Position numbers and translations under genes: made by a program. A stretch of DNA of 64,000 nt, taken from Solimicrobium silvestre (lineage in GTDB: Bacteria > Pseudomonadota > Gammaproteobacteria > Burkholderiales > Burkholderiaceae_D). The notes below the pieces were generated by a model that saw only the letters and a program-made list of their open reading frames with translations, did no database searches and had not been told where the DNA came from. Each line of letters begins with the position of its first letter. Position 1 is the first letter of the stretch. The DNA lies in assembly GCF_002976435.1 (NCBI RefSeq), contig NZ_PUGF01000005.1, positions 1-64,000 of the forward strand, read 5' to 3'. Below, piece by piece: positions 53,888 to 63,744 of the stretch.

Positions 53888-55429
53888 CTAAGATTGCGCT
53901 AAAAAGAGTTTGTATACCGGGTTGTTGTTTTCATCCCAATGGCGATAACCTAAGTTTGCCAAGAATTTTTTAAATTCTCGCATTTCATTTTTAGGCACTT
54001 GCAGTCCGACTAAGATCCGGCCATAGTCCGCGCCGTGATTGCGATAATGGAATAAGCTGATATTCCAGTTGGGAGCCATGCTGGACAAGAAGCGCATCAG
54101 CGCGCCAGGCCGTTCCGGGAATTCAAAGCGGTATAACAATTCATGTTGCGCCAATGGGCTTTTACCGCCGACCAAATGGCGGATATGCAACTTGGCTAAT
54201 TCATCTTCAGATAAATCCAAAGTGGGGAAGCCGTGTTTGATGAAATTCTTAGCGATTTTGCTCGATTCGCTGCGGTTATTTACCTGAACGCCGATAAATA
54301 TATGCGCAGCCTTGGCATCGCTGATGCGGTAATTAAATTCAGTCACATTACGCGGCCCTACTAGCTCACAAAAACGCTTAAAGCTGCCGCGTTCTTCAGG
54401 AATCGTCACGGCAAATACCGCTTCGCGGGCTTCACCGATTTCAGCGCGTTCTGCGACAAAACGCAGGCGGTCGAAATTCATATTCGCGCCACTGGCGATG
54501 GTAATTAAATGTTGGTTTTTTAGTGGTGTTTTATTCGCCGCTGCGCGCTCTAAATACGCTTTAGCTCCGGCAACGGCTAACGCACCGGAAGGCTCCAATA
54601 TGCTGCGGGTATCTTGAAATACGTCTTTGAGTGCGGCGCAAATAGCGTCGGTATTCACCAAAATAACTTCATCGACATATTGCTTGGCGAGGCGGAAGTT
54701 TTCTTCGCCAACCAACTTAACGGCGGTGCCATCGGCAAATAAGCCAACTTCGGATAAATCAACCCGTTTGCCAGCGGCCAGGCTGCGCGACATGGCATCT
54801 GCATCGAAGGTTTCCACGCCAATAATTTTGATTTCAGGGCGCACTGCTTTGACATAGGCCGCAATGCCGGCTATTAATCCGCCGCCACCGATCGGTACAA
54901 AAATCGCGTGAATAGGTTCAGCGTGCTGGCGCAATATTTCCATGCCGATGGTGCCTTGGCCGGCGATCACATCGGGATCATCAAACGGATGCACAAAAGT
55001 GAGTTTATGCTTTTTTTCCAGCATTAAAGCGTGGCTGTAAGCGTCTGAATACGAATCGCCGTGCAAAATCACTTCGACGTTAGCGCCACCATGTTGTATA
55101 ACGGCATCGATTTTGATTTGCGGGGTGGATGCTGGCATCACAATTCTGGCGCGGCAATTGAGCTTGGCTGCAGAAAAAGCCACGCCTTGTGCGTGGTTGC
55201 CCGCCGAGGCGCAAATCACGCCGCGTTTTAATTGTGCAGGTAACAGTTGCGCCATGCGATTGTAGGCACCGCGAATTTTGAAGCTAAACACGTTTTGCAT
55301 ATCTTCACGTTTGAAGAAAATGCTGTTGCCATAACGGCTGGAGAGTGTTGGGGAAATTTCTAATGGAGTTTCAAAAGCGACGTCATACACACGTGAGGTA
55401 AGTATTTTTTTTAAATAATCTGTACTCAT
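53888..55429 (-). CDS. ilvA: Threonine dehydratase, biosynthetic
   Basis: IlvA turns threonine into 2-oxobutyrate, the first step to isoleucine, and is inhibited by isoleucine. The 513-residue protein has a PLP domain with the lysine in [10 protein letters not shown] (near residue 50) and the phosphate-binding GGGGL loop in [13 protein letters not shown]. Two ACT-like regulatory domains follow from about residue 325 ([13 protein letters not shown] and [12 protein letters not shown]). The ATG at 55429 is preferred over 55465 since a TATAAT box at 55464-55469 would lie inside the longer form. Confidence 0.94.
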   Translation of the reverse strand: MSTDYLKKILTSRVYDVAFETPLEISPTLSSRYGNSIFFKREDMQNVFSFKIRGAYNRMAQLLPAQLKRGVICASAGNHAQGVAFSAAKLNCRARIVMPASTPQIKIDAVIQHGGANVEVILHGDSYSDAYSHALMLEKKHKLTFVHPFDDPDVIAGQGTIGMEILRQHAEPIHAIFVPIGGGGLIAGIAAYVKAVRPEIKIIGVETFDADAMSRSLAAGKRVDLSEVGLFADGTAVKLVGEENFRLAKQYVDEVILVNTDAICAALKDVFQDTRSILEPSGALAVAGAKAYLERAAANKTPLKNQHLITIASGANMNFDRLRFVAERAEIGEAREAVFAVTIPEERGSFKRFCELVGPRNVTEFNYRISDAKAAHIFIGVQVNNRSESSKIAKNFIKHGFPTLDLSEDELAKLHIRHLVGGKSPLAQHELLYRFEFPERPGALMRFLSSMAPNWNISLFHYRNHGADYGRILVGLQVPKNEMREFKKFLANLGYRHWDENNNPVYKLFLAQS

Positions 55430-55463
55430 AGAGAATGCCAAATCCGACGCCAAAGAATCGGGC

Positions 55464-55469
55464 ATTATA
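55464..55469 (-). promoter_or_regulatory. Predicted -10 box of the ilvA-queF-pagP operon
   Basis: A perfect TATAAT reads on the minus strand 35 bases before the ilvA ATG at 55429. The -35 region (near 55487-55492) is weak. The transcript would have a leader of about 27 bases. Confidence 0.45.
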
Positions 55470-56109
55470 ATCTGAAATTAGCCGTTAAGCCTTTATAGGG
55501 GGTGAAATGGATTTCCTTGATTTGTATCTTTGCGTAGGCTAAAAACTTGCTGTATCAAGTCGGGCGCAAGCTGCTGGGTGCTGATTTTACTGAATTAACG
55601 GTAGGAGAACAGTCAAATTCAAGAAAACTCATATACTCCACCAATTTTTTGAAAAATTTAACGTATCTAGTGGGCCTTTGGGCGATTGAAAGTTAATTTT
55701 TAGGTGGTATATGTAGAGATAGGCATAAATATTAATCAGTAGGCTTGTTTTAAAATAAAATACCCCCGTATAAAAATATTTGAATGGGTTAAGGAGTTTG
55801 TTCCTGCAGGAACAAACTGTTGCGTCTGCAGCCGATATATCGTCTGAAACCCCGACTCAACCTAGAGTATTCTGAAAATAAAAAATGCAATAATCCGTTG
55901 CAAGTTTACATTTCCAAATAAATTTCCATATCAATTCAATCTAATTTGCGTTTTTCCCCAATTTAATTTGCTTTAAGTGCTGTTTGAGATTAACTCAGGG
56001 TAACGTGGTGCAGCGCAATACGCTAGAATGACATTACTTGTTTCTTTCGCCTTAGTTTGCTTTAGTTTGTGTTTTATTGCGCTCTAGCACGTCACTTAAT
56101 AAAATAAAG
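55470..56109. other. Long divergent intergenic region with a 24-bp perfect palindrome
   Basis: About 640 bases separate ilvA and the DUF3683 gene. I see no credible gene. A perfect 24-base palindrome lies at 55795-55818 (half-site agtttgttcctg). A related gttccYgcaggaa core occurs in the hairpin at 24907-24938. The stretch nearest the DUF3683 gene has a possible -10 TAGAAT near 56025. An operator or a mobile repeat are both possible. Confidence 0.45.
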
Positions 56110-59100
56110 ATGAATGCACCTGTTCAAATCCAAGCTCTGAATCTTCCTCATCCAGACGCCGCACCAACCCGGTTGCGTGAAATTCCCTACAACTACACCT
56201 CGTTCTCCGACCGTGAAATTGTCATTCGCTTACTGGGCGAACCTGCCTGGCATTTGCTGGATACCTTGCGCGTCGCGCGTCAAACGGGGCGTTCGGCACG
56301 TATGTTGTATGAAGTATTGGGCGATATTTGGGTGGTGCAGCGCAATCCTTATTTACAAGACGATTTGCTCGACAATCCTAAACGCCGTCAAAATTTAATC
56401 GATGCACTGAACCATCGTCTCGCTGAAGTCGATAAACGTCGTTTGGATGACGCAGAACAAGGTGACGACGCTAAGCAACGTAGTCAAAGTGTGCAAACCT
56501 TGCTGCAAGCGGCGCGCCTGGCAGTGCAGAAATTTGCTGAAGAATTCCGCAATACCTACGATTTACGCAAACGCGCCATTAGACTACTGGCGAAACATAC
56601 CGAAAAAGATAACATTAAATTTGACGGTTTATCACGCGTTTCACATGTCACCGACGCGACCGACTGGCGCGTGGAATATCCGTTTGTAGTGCTCACGCCA
56701 GATACTGAAGATGAAATGGCGGGCTTGGTTAAGTGCTGCATTGAGTTGGGACTCACTATCATCCCGCGCGGTGGTGGAACTGGTTATACCGGCGGAGCGA
56801 TTCCTTTGACGCCACGTTCGGCCGTTATTAATACTGAAAAATTAGAAACCTTAGGCGCGGTTGAAATGACCGTATTGCCGGGATTAAGCGCACCTTACGC
56901 CACCATTTATTCCGGCGCGGGTGTGGTAACTAAGCGCGTCACCGATGCGGCAGAAAAAGCCGGTTTTGTATTTGCCGTTGACCCAACATCCGCCGAAGCT
57001 TCCTGCATAGGCGGCAATGTGGCGATGAATGCTGGCGGTAAAAAAGCCGTGTTATGGGGCACTGCGCTGGATAACTTAGCGTCTTGGCGCATGGTGGACC
57101 CAAATGGCGACTGGCTGGAAGTCACTCGGCTGGAGCATAATTTAGGCAAAATCCACGATGTAGCTGTAGCTAAATTTAAACTGGAATGGACTCATCCGGG
57201 CCAAAAAACACCTTTTAAAACTGAGCAGTTAGATATTAAAGGTCGCACCTTCCGCAAAGAGGGCTTGGGCAAAGATGTGACTGATAAATTTTTAGCCGGT
57301 TTGCCTGGCGTACAAAAAGAAGGTTGCGACGGTCTGATTACGTCGGCGCGCTGGATTTTGCACAAAATGCCGAAATTCACGCGCACCGTTTGTCTGGAGT
57401 TTTTTGGTCAGGCCCGCGACGCGATTCCATCGATAGTGGAAATTAAAGATTATCTGGACGGCCAAACCAAACAGGGCGGCGCGATATTGGCCGGTTTGGA
57501 ACATTTGGATGAGCGCTATTTACGCGCGGTCGGTTACACCACTAAATCCAAGCGCGGCGTATTACCGAAAATGGCGCTGTTCGGTGACATTGTCGGTGAC
57601 GATGAAAATGCCGTGGCCTTGGCGGCCTCTGAAGTTATCCGCATCGCCAATACCCGGGTGGGTGAAGGTTTTGTGGCAGTGTCGCCGGAAGCGCGTAAAA
57701 AGTTCTGGTTGGACCGCGCAAAAACTGCCGCCATTTCCAAGCACACCAATGCTTTTAAAATCAATGAAGATGTGGTGATTCCGCTTGACCGAATGGGTGA
57801 ATATACCGACGGTATTGAGCGAATTAATATTGAATTATCGTTGCAAAATAAATTGGCATTGGTGCAGTCCTTGCGCCAGTATTTTGCCAATGGAAATCTG
57901 CCTCTGGGTAAAAATGAAGATGCAGAAGGTGACGATATTCCCGCTGCAGAAATTTTTGAAGACCGCGTCGCACAAGCACAAACCTTGCTGGATGCGGTGC
58001 ATACGCGCTGGCAAACGGTGTTGGATCAATTAGATCAACCGTTAGCGAGCTGCATGACGCAATTCGTAGCTATCGGCCTGGAAAAACTCATTCCTGTATT
58101 TGAGGTTCGCTTAACAACGCAGCCTGACGCAACTTTATTTGATGTGGTGCAAGACCGCACAATTCGCATCTCATGGAAAAATGAATTACGTGCGCAATTG
58201 CGGCAAATTTTTACCGGCTCAGCGTTCAAATTAATTCTCGACGAATGTATCGCAACCCACAAAAAAATATTGCGCAGCCGGGTTTTTGTTGCTCTGCACA
58301 TGCATGCTGGCGACGGTAATGTGCACACCAATATTCCAGTGAATTCAGACGACTACGACATGCTGCAAGTGGCGCACACTGCTGTGGCACGGATTATGGT
58401 GTTGGCGCGACATTTAAACGGTGTAATTTCGGGTGAGCATGGCATTGGGATTACCAAGCTGGAGTATTTAAACGAAGCGGAAATTCAAGATTTCCGCGAC
58501 TATAAATTGCGCGTTGACCCGGAAGGTCGCTTTAATAAAGGCAAGCTACTTAATTTGCCGGGTTTTGACGCTGATTTACGCAATGCCTATACCCCGTCGT
58601 TCGGGTTGATGGGGCATGAATCGCTGATCATGCAGCAAAGCGATATCGGTGCTATTGCCAACAGCGTTAAAGACTGTTTGCGCTGCGGTAAATGCAAACC
58701 GGTTTGTGCAACGCACGTACCGCGCGCCAATTTATTGTATTCACCGCGAAATAAAATTTTAGCGACTTCCCTGTTAGTGGAAGCCTTTTTGTATGAAGAG
58801 CAAACGCGGCGCGGTATTTCGATTAAACATTGGGAAGAGTTTGAAGATGTGGCTGACCATTGCACGGTCTGTCATAAGTGCGTAACGCCGTGCCCAGTCG
58901 ATATTGATTTTGGCGACGTGTCGATGAATATGCGTAATTTATTACGCAAGATGAATAAGAAATCGTTTAATCCTGGCACCGCAACGTCGATGTTTTTCCT
59001 GAATGCGAAAGATCCGGCCACCATTAAAGCGGCGCGCAAAGTGATTTTTGGCTGGGGTGTAGCCGCGCAACATTTAGCAAATACGCTACTCAAATCTTTG

Positions 59101-60087
59101 GCTAAAAAGCAGACCAAAGCACCGCCATCGACCGTCGGTAAAGCACCGATTAAAGAGCAGGTAATTCACTTCATCAATAAAAAAATGCCGGGCAACTTGC
59201 CCAAGAAAACCGCGCGTGCATTATTGGATATTGAAGACGATAAAGTCGTGCCGATTATCCGTAATCCGCAAACCACTAATGCTGATACTGAAGCGGTGTT
59301 TTATTTCCCCGGTTGCGGTTCAGAGCGCCTGTTTTCACAAGTCGGTTTAGCCACGCAAGCGATGTTGTGGCATGTCGGTGTGCAAACCGTTTTGCCTCCC
59401 GGTTATTTGTGCTGCGGTTATCCGCAGCGTAGCTCCGGCGATTTTGAAAAAGGCGAAAAAATCATCACCGACAATCGCGTGCTGTTTCACCGCATGGCCA
59501 ACACCTTAAATTATCTGGATATTAAAACCGTGGTGGTGTCTTGCGGAACCTGTTACGACCAATTGGCGGGCTACCAGTTTGATAAAATTTTCCCCGGTTG
59601 CCGGATGCTGGATATTCATGAATATTTACTGGAAAAAAACGTCAAGCTGGAAGGCGTGACTGGTACCCGGTATATGTATCACGATCCTTGCCACACTCCG
59701 ATGAAATTGCAAGATCCACTAAAGACGGTGAATGCGCTGATTACGACGGTAGATGATCAAAAAATTGAAAAAAATGACCGCTGCTGCGGCGAAGCTGGCA
59801 CCTTGGCTGTTTCTCGTCCCGATGTGTCTACCCAAATTCGTTTCCGCAAAGAAGAAGAAATGATTAAAGGTGCGGATAAATTACGCGCCGATGGATTCAC
59901 CGGTGATGTAAAAATCCTGACTTCCTGCCCAGCGTGTTTGCAAGGTTTGTCGCGGTTTAACGATGACAGCGGCAGCACCGCCGACTATATTGTGGTGGAA
60001 ATTGCCAAGCATCTGCTGGGTGAAAACTGGATGCCGGATTATGTTGCGAATGCCAATAACGGCGGTATTGAACGGGTGTTGGTGTAA
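56110..60087 (+). CDS. Giant FAD-binding oxidoreductase with FeS and CCG domains (DUF3683 type)
   Basis: This 1325-residue protein joins, in order, a DUF3683 N-terminal domain (about 1-200), an FAD-binding type 4 domain ([14 protein letters not shown], near 225), an FAD-linked oxidase C-terminal domain ending in [14 protein letters not shown] and [10 protein letters not shown], two [4Fe-4S] motifs ([11 protein letters not shown] and [14 protein letters not shown], 860-930), and two CCG domains ([12 protein letters not shown] and [13 protein letters not shown]). It resembles a GlcD-GlcF type fusion, so D-lactate or glycolate may be oxidised with electrons passed to quinone. The substrate is not known. 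The ATG at 56110 is preferred; the frame is open upstream to 56077. A one-base overlap leads into the HIT gene. Confidence 0.9.
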   Translation: MNAPVQIQALNLPHPDAAPTRLREIPYNYTSFSDREIVIRLLGEPAWHLLDTLRVARQTGRSARMLYEVLGDIWVVQRNPYLQDDLLDNPKRRQNLIDALNHRLAEVDKRRLDDAEQGDDAKQRSQSVQTLLQAARLAVQKFAEEFRNTYDLRKRAIRLLAKHTEKDNIKFDGLSRVSHVTDATDWRVEYPFVVLTPDTEDEMAGLVKCCIELGLTIIPRGGGTGYTGGAIPLTPRSAVINTEKLETLGAVEMTVLPGLSAPYATIYSGAGVVTKRVTDAAEKAGFVFAVDPTSAEASCIGGNVAMNAGGKKAVLWGTALDNLASWRMVDPNGDWLEVTRLEHNLGKIHDVAVAKFKLEWTHPGQKTPFKTEQLDIKGRTFRKEGLGKDVTDKFLAGLPGVQKEGCDGLITSARWILHKMPKFTRTVCLEFFGQARDAIPSIVEIKDYLDGQTKQGGAILAGLEHLDERYLRAVGYTTKSKRGVLPKMALFGDIVGDDENAVALAASEVIRIANTRVGEGFVAVSPEARKKFWLDRAKTAAISKHTNAFKINEDVVIPLDRMGEYTDGIERINIELSLQNKLALVQSLRQYFANGNLPLGKNEDAEGDDIPAAEIFEDRVAQAQTLLDAVHTRWQTVLDQLDQPLASCMTQFVAIGLEKLIPVFEVRLTTQPDATLFDVVQDRTIRISWKNELRAQLRQIFTGSAFKLILDECIATHKKILRSRVFVALHMHAGDGNVHTNIPVNSDDYDMLQVAHTAVARIMVLARHLNGVISGEHGIGITKLEYLNEAEIQDFRDYKLRVDPEGRFNKGKLLNLPGFDADLRNAYTPSFGLMGHESLIMQQSDIGAIANSVKDCLRCGKCKPVCATHVPRANLLYSPRNKILATSLLVEAFLYEEQTRRGISIKHWEEFEDVADHCTVCHKCVTPCPVDIDFGDVSMNMRNLLRKMNKKSFNPGTATSMFFLNAKDPATIKAARKVIFGWGVAAQHLANTLLKSLAKKQTKAPPSTVGKAPIKEQVIHFINKKMPGNLPKKTARALLDIEDDKVVPIIRNPQTTNADTEAVFYFPGCGSERLFSQVGLATQAMLWHVGVQTVLPPGYLCCGYPQRSSGDFEKGEKIITDNRVLFHRMANTLNYLDIKTVVVSCGTCYDQLAGYQFDKIFPGCRMLDIHEYLLEKNVKLEGVTGTRYMYHDPCHTPMKLQDPLKTVNALITTVDDQKIEKNDRCCGEAGTLAVSRPDVSTQIRFRKEEEMIKGADKLRADGFTGDVKILTSCPACLQGLSRFNDDSGSTADYIVVEIAKHLLGENWMPDYVANANNGGIERVLV

Positions 60088-60518
60088 TGATGACTAAATG
60101 TGAACCTTGTGAACTTTGTAGCACGTCCGGTGATGTCATCATCCAAAGTGCTGAATGGCGCGTAATTCTGGTGGACGATGCGCATTACCCCGGTTTTTGC
60201 CGGGTGATCTGGACAGCACATGTACAGGAAATGAGCGACCTCAGCGTAAGCGAGCGCACCATGTTGATGAACGTCGTGTGGCAAGTGGAATTAGCGATTC
60301 GTGAAGTCATGCGGCCGCATAAAATCAACTTGGCCAGTTTCGGCAATATGGTGCCTCACCTGCATTGGCACGTGATACCGCGCTTTACCGATGATATGCA
60401 TTTCCCGAATCCAATCTGGGGGCAAGTCGAGCGCAGTGTTAATCCCGGGATCCAGCAAAGACAGTTACTGATACCGGCGTTACGCAGTGCCATCGTTCAT
60501 CGCTTAACCGAGGATTGA
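60087..60518 (+). CDS. HIT-family nucleotide hydrolase/transferase
   Basis: HIT proteins hydrolyse or transfer nucleoside phosphates. The 143-residue protein carries the catalytic HLHWHVIPR (H-x-H-x-H) near residue 90. An N-terminal CELCSTSGDVI lies where many HIT proteins bind zinc. Translation is coupled to the dehydrogenase gene (TAATG overlap at 60085-60089). The conserved pairing of HIT with the DUF3683 protein suggests a shared but unknown role. Confidence 0.9.
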   Translation: MMTKCEPCELCSTSGDVIIQSAEWRVILVDDAHYPGFCRVIWTAHVQEMSDLSVSERTMLMNVVWQVELAIREVMRPHKINLASFGNMVPHLHWHVIPRFTDDMHFPNPIWGQVERSVNPGIQQRQLLIPALRSAIVHRLTED

Positions 60519-60640
60519 AATAAGTCTACTAGGAAATATTGCAAGCGGGAAAGCGTAATATAAATTCAACTGTAATGGAACCGGTCGGTTATGACGCAGT
60601 CGAATCCCACTTTCTAGATGACTATTATTAGGAGTGGGAT

Positions 60641-61567
60641 GTGAAGAAATTTGTAACGGTAGTAATGATGATGGCAAGTGCATTTTTCATGACAATCAAT
60701 GACGCAGAAGCGAAGCGGATGGGTGGCGGCGGATCAAGCGGCCGTCAATCGCAAAACGTCTCCAAGCAGCAAGCCCCGGCGCAACAGGGTGCTAATCAGA
60801 CTCAGCCGGCTACACCGGCAGCAGCACCTGGTGCAACTCCGGCAAAATCGGCGAGTCCATGGAAGGGTATGTTGGGTGGTGCCTTGCTGGGTCTTGGTCT
60901 GGGCGCGTTATTGTCCAGTTTTGGTATTGGCGGTGCTCTGGCCAGCATGATCAGCACCTTGCTGATGGCAGGTATTGGTGTGGCACTGGTGATGTTTGTC
61001 TTTCGTATGCTTAAGAAGAAACCGACATCTTCGCCATTTCAAACGGCCTATGCTGGCGCCAACTCCTACAACAGTACGCCAGAAATCGGATCGCGCTTGA
61101 ATAGCGATGACACACCGAAAGCAAGGGAAACGATCAACGGTTCCGGTTTCGGCAGCAACGTTGCTGCCGAGGCATCTGATGCCACCTGGGATATTCCGGC
61201 CGACTTTGACGTGCCCGGTTTTGAACGTAATGCCAAAACTTACTTTATCCGTTTGCAAGCAGCCTGGGATAAGGCGGATATTAATGACATCCGCGAATTT
61301 ACCACGCCAGAAATGTACGCTGAAGTGAAGCTGCAAATTCAGGAACGCGGTGCCGGGAGCAATGTAACTGATGTCTTAACGATTAATTCCAAGTTATTAG
61401 GTATTGAGACCCAGGGGGCGGATTATCTGGCTAGTGTCAAATTTACCGGTACGATCAAGGAAGCGCCGGACGCGCCGACCGAATCGTTCGATGAAGTGTG
61501 GAACTTGGTCAAATCGATGGATGGGGCCGGTGGTTGGTTGCTAGCCGGGATTCAGCAAGTGGCTTAG
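60641..61567 (+). CDS. Tim44-like domain membrane protein
   Basis: The 308-residue protein starts with GTG at 60641 (AGGAG six bases upstream). It has an N-terminal signal-like segment (AFFMTINDAEAK), a Gly/Ser/Gln/Pro-rich linker, two transmembrane stretches (about 75-125), and a Tim44-like C-terminal domain (about 185-305; FERNAKTYFIRLQAAWDKAD). Bacterial Tim44-like proteins are inner-membrane proteins of unknown use. A terminator follows. Confidence 0.83.
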   Translation: MKKFVTVVMMMASAFFMTINDAEAKRMGGGGSSGRQSQNVSKQQAPAQQGANQTQPATPAAAPGATPAKSASPWKGMLGGALLGLGLGALLSSFGIGGALASMISTLLMAGIGVALVMFVFRMLKKKPTSSPFQTAYAGANSYNSTPEIGSRLNSDDTPKARETINGSGFGSNVAAEASDATWDIPADFDVPGFERNAKTYFIRLQAAWDKADINDIREFTTPEMYAEVKLQIQERGAGSNVTDVLTINSKLLGIETQGADYLASVKFTGTIKEAPDAPTESFDEVWNLVKSMDGAGGWLLAGIQQVA

Positions 61568-61631
61568 CTTCTGAATTCATCGCTTAATTCATAACTTTAG
61601 CTCCAGTTGATTCAGGTAAACTGGTAAACTA

Positions 61632-61666
61632 AGGGCCGACTGTGAGATACGGGCGGCCCTTTTTTT
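61632..61666 (+). terminator. Intrinsic terminator after the Tim44-like gene
   Basis: agggccg (61632-61638) pairs with cggccct (61654-61660) around a 15-base loop, followed by seven T residues. Confidence 0.75.
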
Positions 61667-61772
61667 ATATGCAAAATGAATCCACAATTCAATAAAGGCA
61701 AGTGATGATTCCGGCTTTAAAAGCCGCAATTCATGAGCACGTGTCGGCACCAAATAATGAATGAAAGTTTGA

Positions 61773-62171
61773 ATGAACCCAACAGCTATCAACGTACGGA
61801 TGCAATCCAGATTAGTCGAGATTGAATTTGACGACGTAAAATTTGCCTTATCTTTTGAGCTGATGCGCGTGTATTCACCTTCCGCCGAAGTGCGCGGACA
61901 TGGCGCAGGGCAGGAGATTTTACAAACCGGTAAACGCGATGTCTCGCTCACGGCCTTGGAGCCGGTCGGCCATTACGCCGTTCAACCGCATTTTACCGAT
62001 GGTCACAATACCGGCATTTTTAGCTGGGAATACCTGCATTGGTTAGGTGAAAATCAATCGCGCTTGTGGCAAGAATATCTCGATAAATTACAGGCCGCTG
62101 GCTTTAGCGGTGATTCCGGGCGCGATGCTCCGATGGAAGTGGCTGGCAAAGGTTGCTCTACTAAGGGTTGA
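61773..62171 (+). CDS. DUF971-domain protein
   Basis: The 132-residue protein is a DUF971 member, found beside ubiE in many betaproteobacteria. The blocks FALSFELMRVYSPSAEVRG, LQTGKRDVSLTALEPVG and NTGIFSWEYLHWLG are the family core. DUF971 also forms the N-terminus of gamma-butyrobetaine hydroxylases and is thought to bind iron-sulphur or other metal sites, but this short form has no proven role. The start at 61773 gives the usual N-terminus. Confidence 0.88.
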   Translation: MNPTAINVRMQSRLVEIEFDDVKFALSFELMRVYSPSAEVRGHGAGQEILQTGKRDVSLTALEPVGHYAVQPHFTDGHNTGIFSWEYLHWLGENQSRLWQEYLDKLQAAGFSGDSGRDAPMEVAGKGCSTKG

Positions 62172-62190
62172 GTAATTAAAAATTCGCAGA

Positions 62191-62496
62191 TCAGGAATGG
62201 ATGGGTTGCGCCACCAAACGAACACCAAGTGCTGCGCAAACACGACTAATGGTGTCAAAACGTGGTGCGCTATCAGGTCGTAGTGCTTTATAGAGCGCTT
62301 CCCTGGTAATTCCGGCTGACTTGGCTATTTCGGTCATTCCACGCGCGCGAGCAATGTCGCCCAATGCTGCCGCAAGTAGGGCTGCATCGTTTGCTTGGAG
62401 AATGTCAGTCAAGTAAGCGGCAATGGATGCTTCGCTGTCTAGATAGCTGGCTGCATCGAATTCAGGCAGGTTGGCCACGACTATATGTTTTTTCAT
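62191..62496 (-). CDS. HigA-like antidote protein (Xre family)
   Basis: The 101-residue protein is a putative addiction-module antidote with an N-terminal ASYLDSEASIAAYLTDIL segment and an Xre-type helix-turn-helix (GMTEIAKSAGITREALYKAL). It follows the toxin gene by 14 bases, the reversed order typical of higBA-like systems. It would bind the toxin and the operon promoter. Confidence 0.88.
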   Translation of the reverse strand: MKKHIVVANLPEFDAASYLDSEASIAAYLTDILQANDAALLAAALGDIARARGMTEIAKSAGITREALYKALRPDSAPRFDTISRVCAALGVRLVAQPIHS

Positions 62497-62510
62497 GTTG
62501 ATTCCCTTAA

Positions 62511-62804
62511 TTAATCTAGCAATGCTGCTAATGATTTGGCGCGCTTTATATCGCGTTTTTGTGTACGTTTGGAACCACCAACCAGCAACACGATTATTTG
62601 TGTGCCGCGCTGTGTAAAATACACCCGCCAGCCAGCTCCTATGTGTATGCGTAGCTCAGAAACCCCGTCTCCAACCGATTCAACATCGCCCATTAATCCG
62701 CGTTCTAATCGTTTGATCCTGGCGACAACCACGCCTCGCACCGTTGTATCGCTAAGGTCGTTAAGCCAATTGGTGAATTCGGGAAGCGGTTTGATCGAAA
62801 ACAT
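62511..62804 (-). CDS. RelE/ParE-family toxin
   Basis: The 97-residue protein belongs to the RelE/ParE superfamily, phage Gp49-like branch. Characteristic blocks are FTNWLNDLSDTTVRGVVVARI and GWRVYFTQRGTQIIVLLVGGSKRTQKRDIKRA. Such toxins cut mRNA at the ribosome. It is the first gene of a two-gene unit. The promoter at 62811-62839 would place the transcript start at or next to the ATG at 62804. Confidence 0.9.
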   Translation of the reverse strand: MFSIKPLPEFTNWLNDLSDTTVRGVVVARIKRLERGLMGDVESVGDGVSELRIHIGAGWRVYFTQRGTQIIVLLVGGSKRTQKRDIKRAKSLAALLD

Positions 62805-62810
62805 GTGAAA

Positions 62811-62839
62811 AGTGTATTCGAACGATTACGTGTAGTCAA
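62811..62839 (-). promoter_or_regulatory. Promoter of the RelE/HigA-like module
   Basis: On the minus strand TTGACT (62834-62839) is followed after 17 bases by TACACT (62811-62816). Spacing and boxes are close to consensus. Transcription should begin about 62804, the A of the toxin ATG, so the mRNA may be leaderless. Confidence 0.6.
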
Positions 62840-62884
62840 GTTTTTTAACTTTCTGTTTAAAACTATCTATTGGGATAAGTCAAT

Positions 62885-62913
62885 TTGGTATCAAAGCATA
62901 AAACCTCTATAAT
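62885..62913 (+). promoter_or_regulatory. Promoter of ubiE
   Basis: TTGGTA (62885-62890) and a perfect TATAAT (62908-62913) are 17 bases apart. Transcription would start about 62920, near 20 bases before the ubiE start codon. Confidence 0.65.
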
Positions 62914-62940
62914 TCAGCATCTTAGAATTAAGTGAACATC

Positions 62941-63675
62941 ATGACAAACACCACCCATTTTGGTTACAGCACCGTTGAAGAAAATGAAAAAGTCCATAAA
63001 GTAGCTGAGGTTTTTCATTCGGTGGCTGCTAAATACGATGTGATGAATGACTTAATGTCTGCCGGATTACATCGGGCTTGGAAGATATTCGCTATTGCGC
63101 AAGCTGGCGTGCGGACCGGATTTAAAGTGCTTGATATTGCAGGCGGTACCGGTGACTTATCCAAAGAATTTGCTAAGCAAGCCGGGCCGACAGGTGAAGT
63201 CTGGCTGACCGATATTAATGAATCTATGTTGCGGGTTGGTCGTGACCGTCTGCTAAATAAAGGCATTATTACCCCGACCTTACTGTGCGATGCAGAAAAA
63301 ATTCCTTTTCCTGATAATTATTTTGACCGCGTAACGGTAGCTTTTGGTTTGCGTAATATGACGCATAAAGATGCCGCATTAGCCGAAATGCACCGGGTCT
63401 TAAAACCTGGCGGTAAGTTGCTGGTGCTGGAATTCTCAAAAGTAGCTAGTGCCTTGCAAAAACCGTATGACGTATATTCGTTTTCGGTATTACCTTGGCT
63501 AGGCAAAATGATCGCGAATGATGCCGATAGTTATCGCTATTTGGCAGAGTCAATTCGTATGCATCCTGATCAGGAAACGTTAAAAACGATGATGCAAGAA
63601 GCCGGTTTGGAATGCGTTAATTATTTTAATTTATCTGCTGGCGTCGCAGCACTGCACACAGGTATTAAAATTTAA
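62941..63675 (+). CDS. ubiE: Ubiquinone/menaquinone C-methyltransferase UbiE
   Basis: UbiE methylates the quinone ring with SAM. The 244-residue protein starts at the ATG at 62941 (a GTG at 62932 is possible). SAM motif I is [12 protein letters not shown] near residue 65. The NLMSAGLHR-like [12 protein letters not shown] and the later family motif [12 protein letters not shown] are present, and [16 protein letters not shown] follows. It leads into ubiJ, as in ubiE-ubiJ-ubiB operons. Confidence 0.95.
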   Translation: MTNTTHFGYSTVEENEKVHKVAEVFHSVAAKYDVMNDLMSAGLHRAWKIFAIAQAGVRTGFKVLDIAGGTGDLSKEFAKQAGPTGEVWLTDINESMLRVGRDRLLNKGIITPTLLCDAEKIPFPDNYFDRVTVAFGLRNMTHKDAALAEMHRVLKPGGKLLVLEFSKVASALQKPYDVYSFSVLPWLGKMIANDADSYRYLAESIRMHPDQETLKTMMQEAGLECVNYFNLSAGVAALHTGIKI

Positions 63676-63744
63676 TGATGTAGGCTGGGCTAACGTTCCA
63701 TCAAGCCAGCATTCTTCGCGCACCAATAAACGTGTTACACAAAT

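Noticed and set aside
55507-55542. Eleven-codon ATG frame (MDFLDLYLCVG) upstream of the DUF3683 gene
   Set aside because: No ribosome site and no terminator or attenuator follow, so it is likely chance.
61589-61951. 120-codon minus-strand frame across the Tim44 terminator and the DUF971 gene
   Set aside because: It overlaps an intrinsic terminator and a recognised DUF971 gene on the plus strand, and shows no family motifs.
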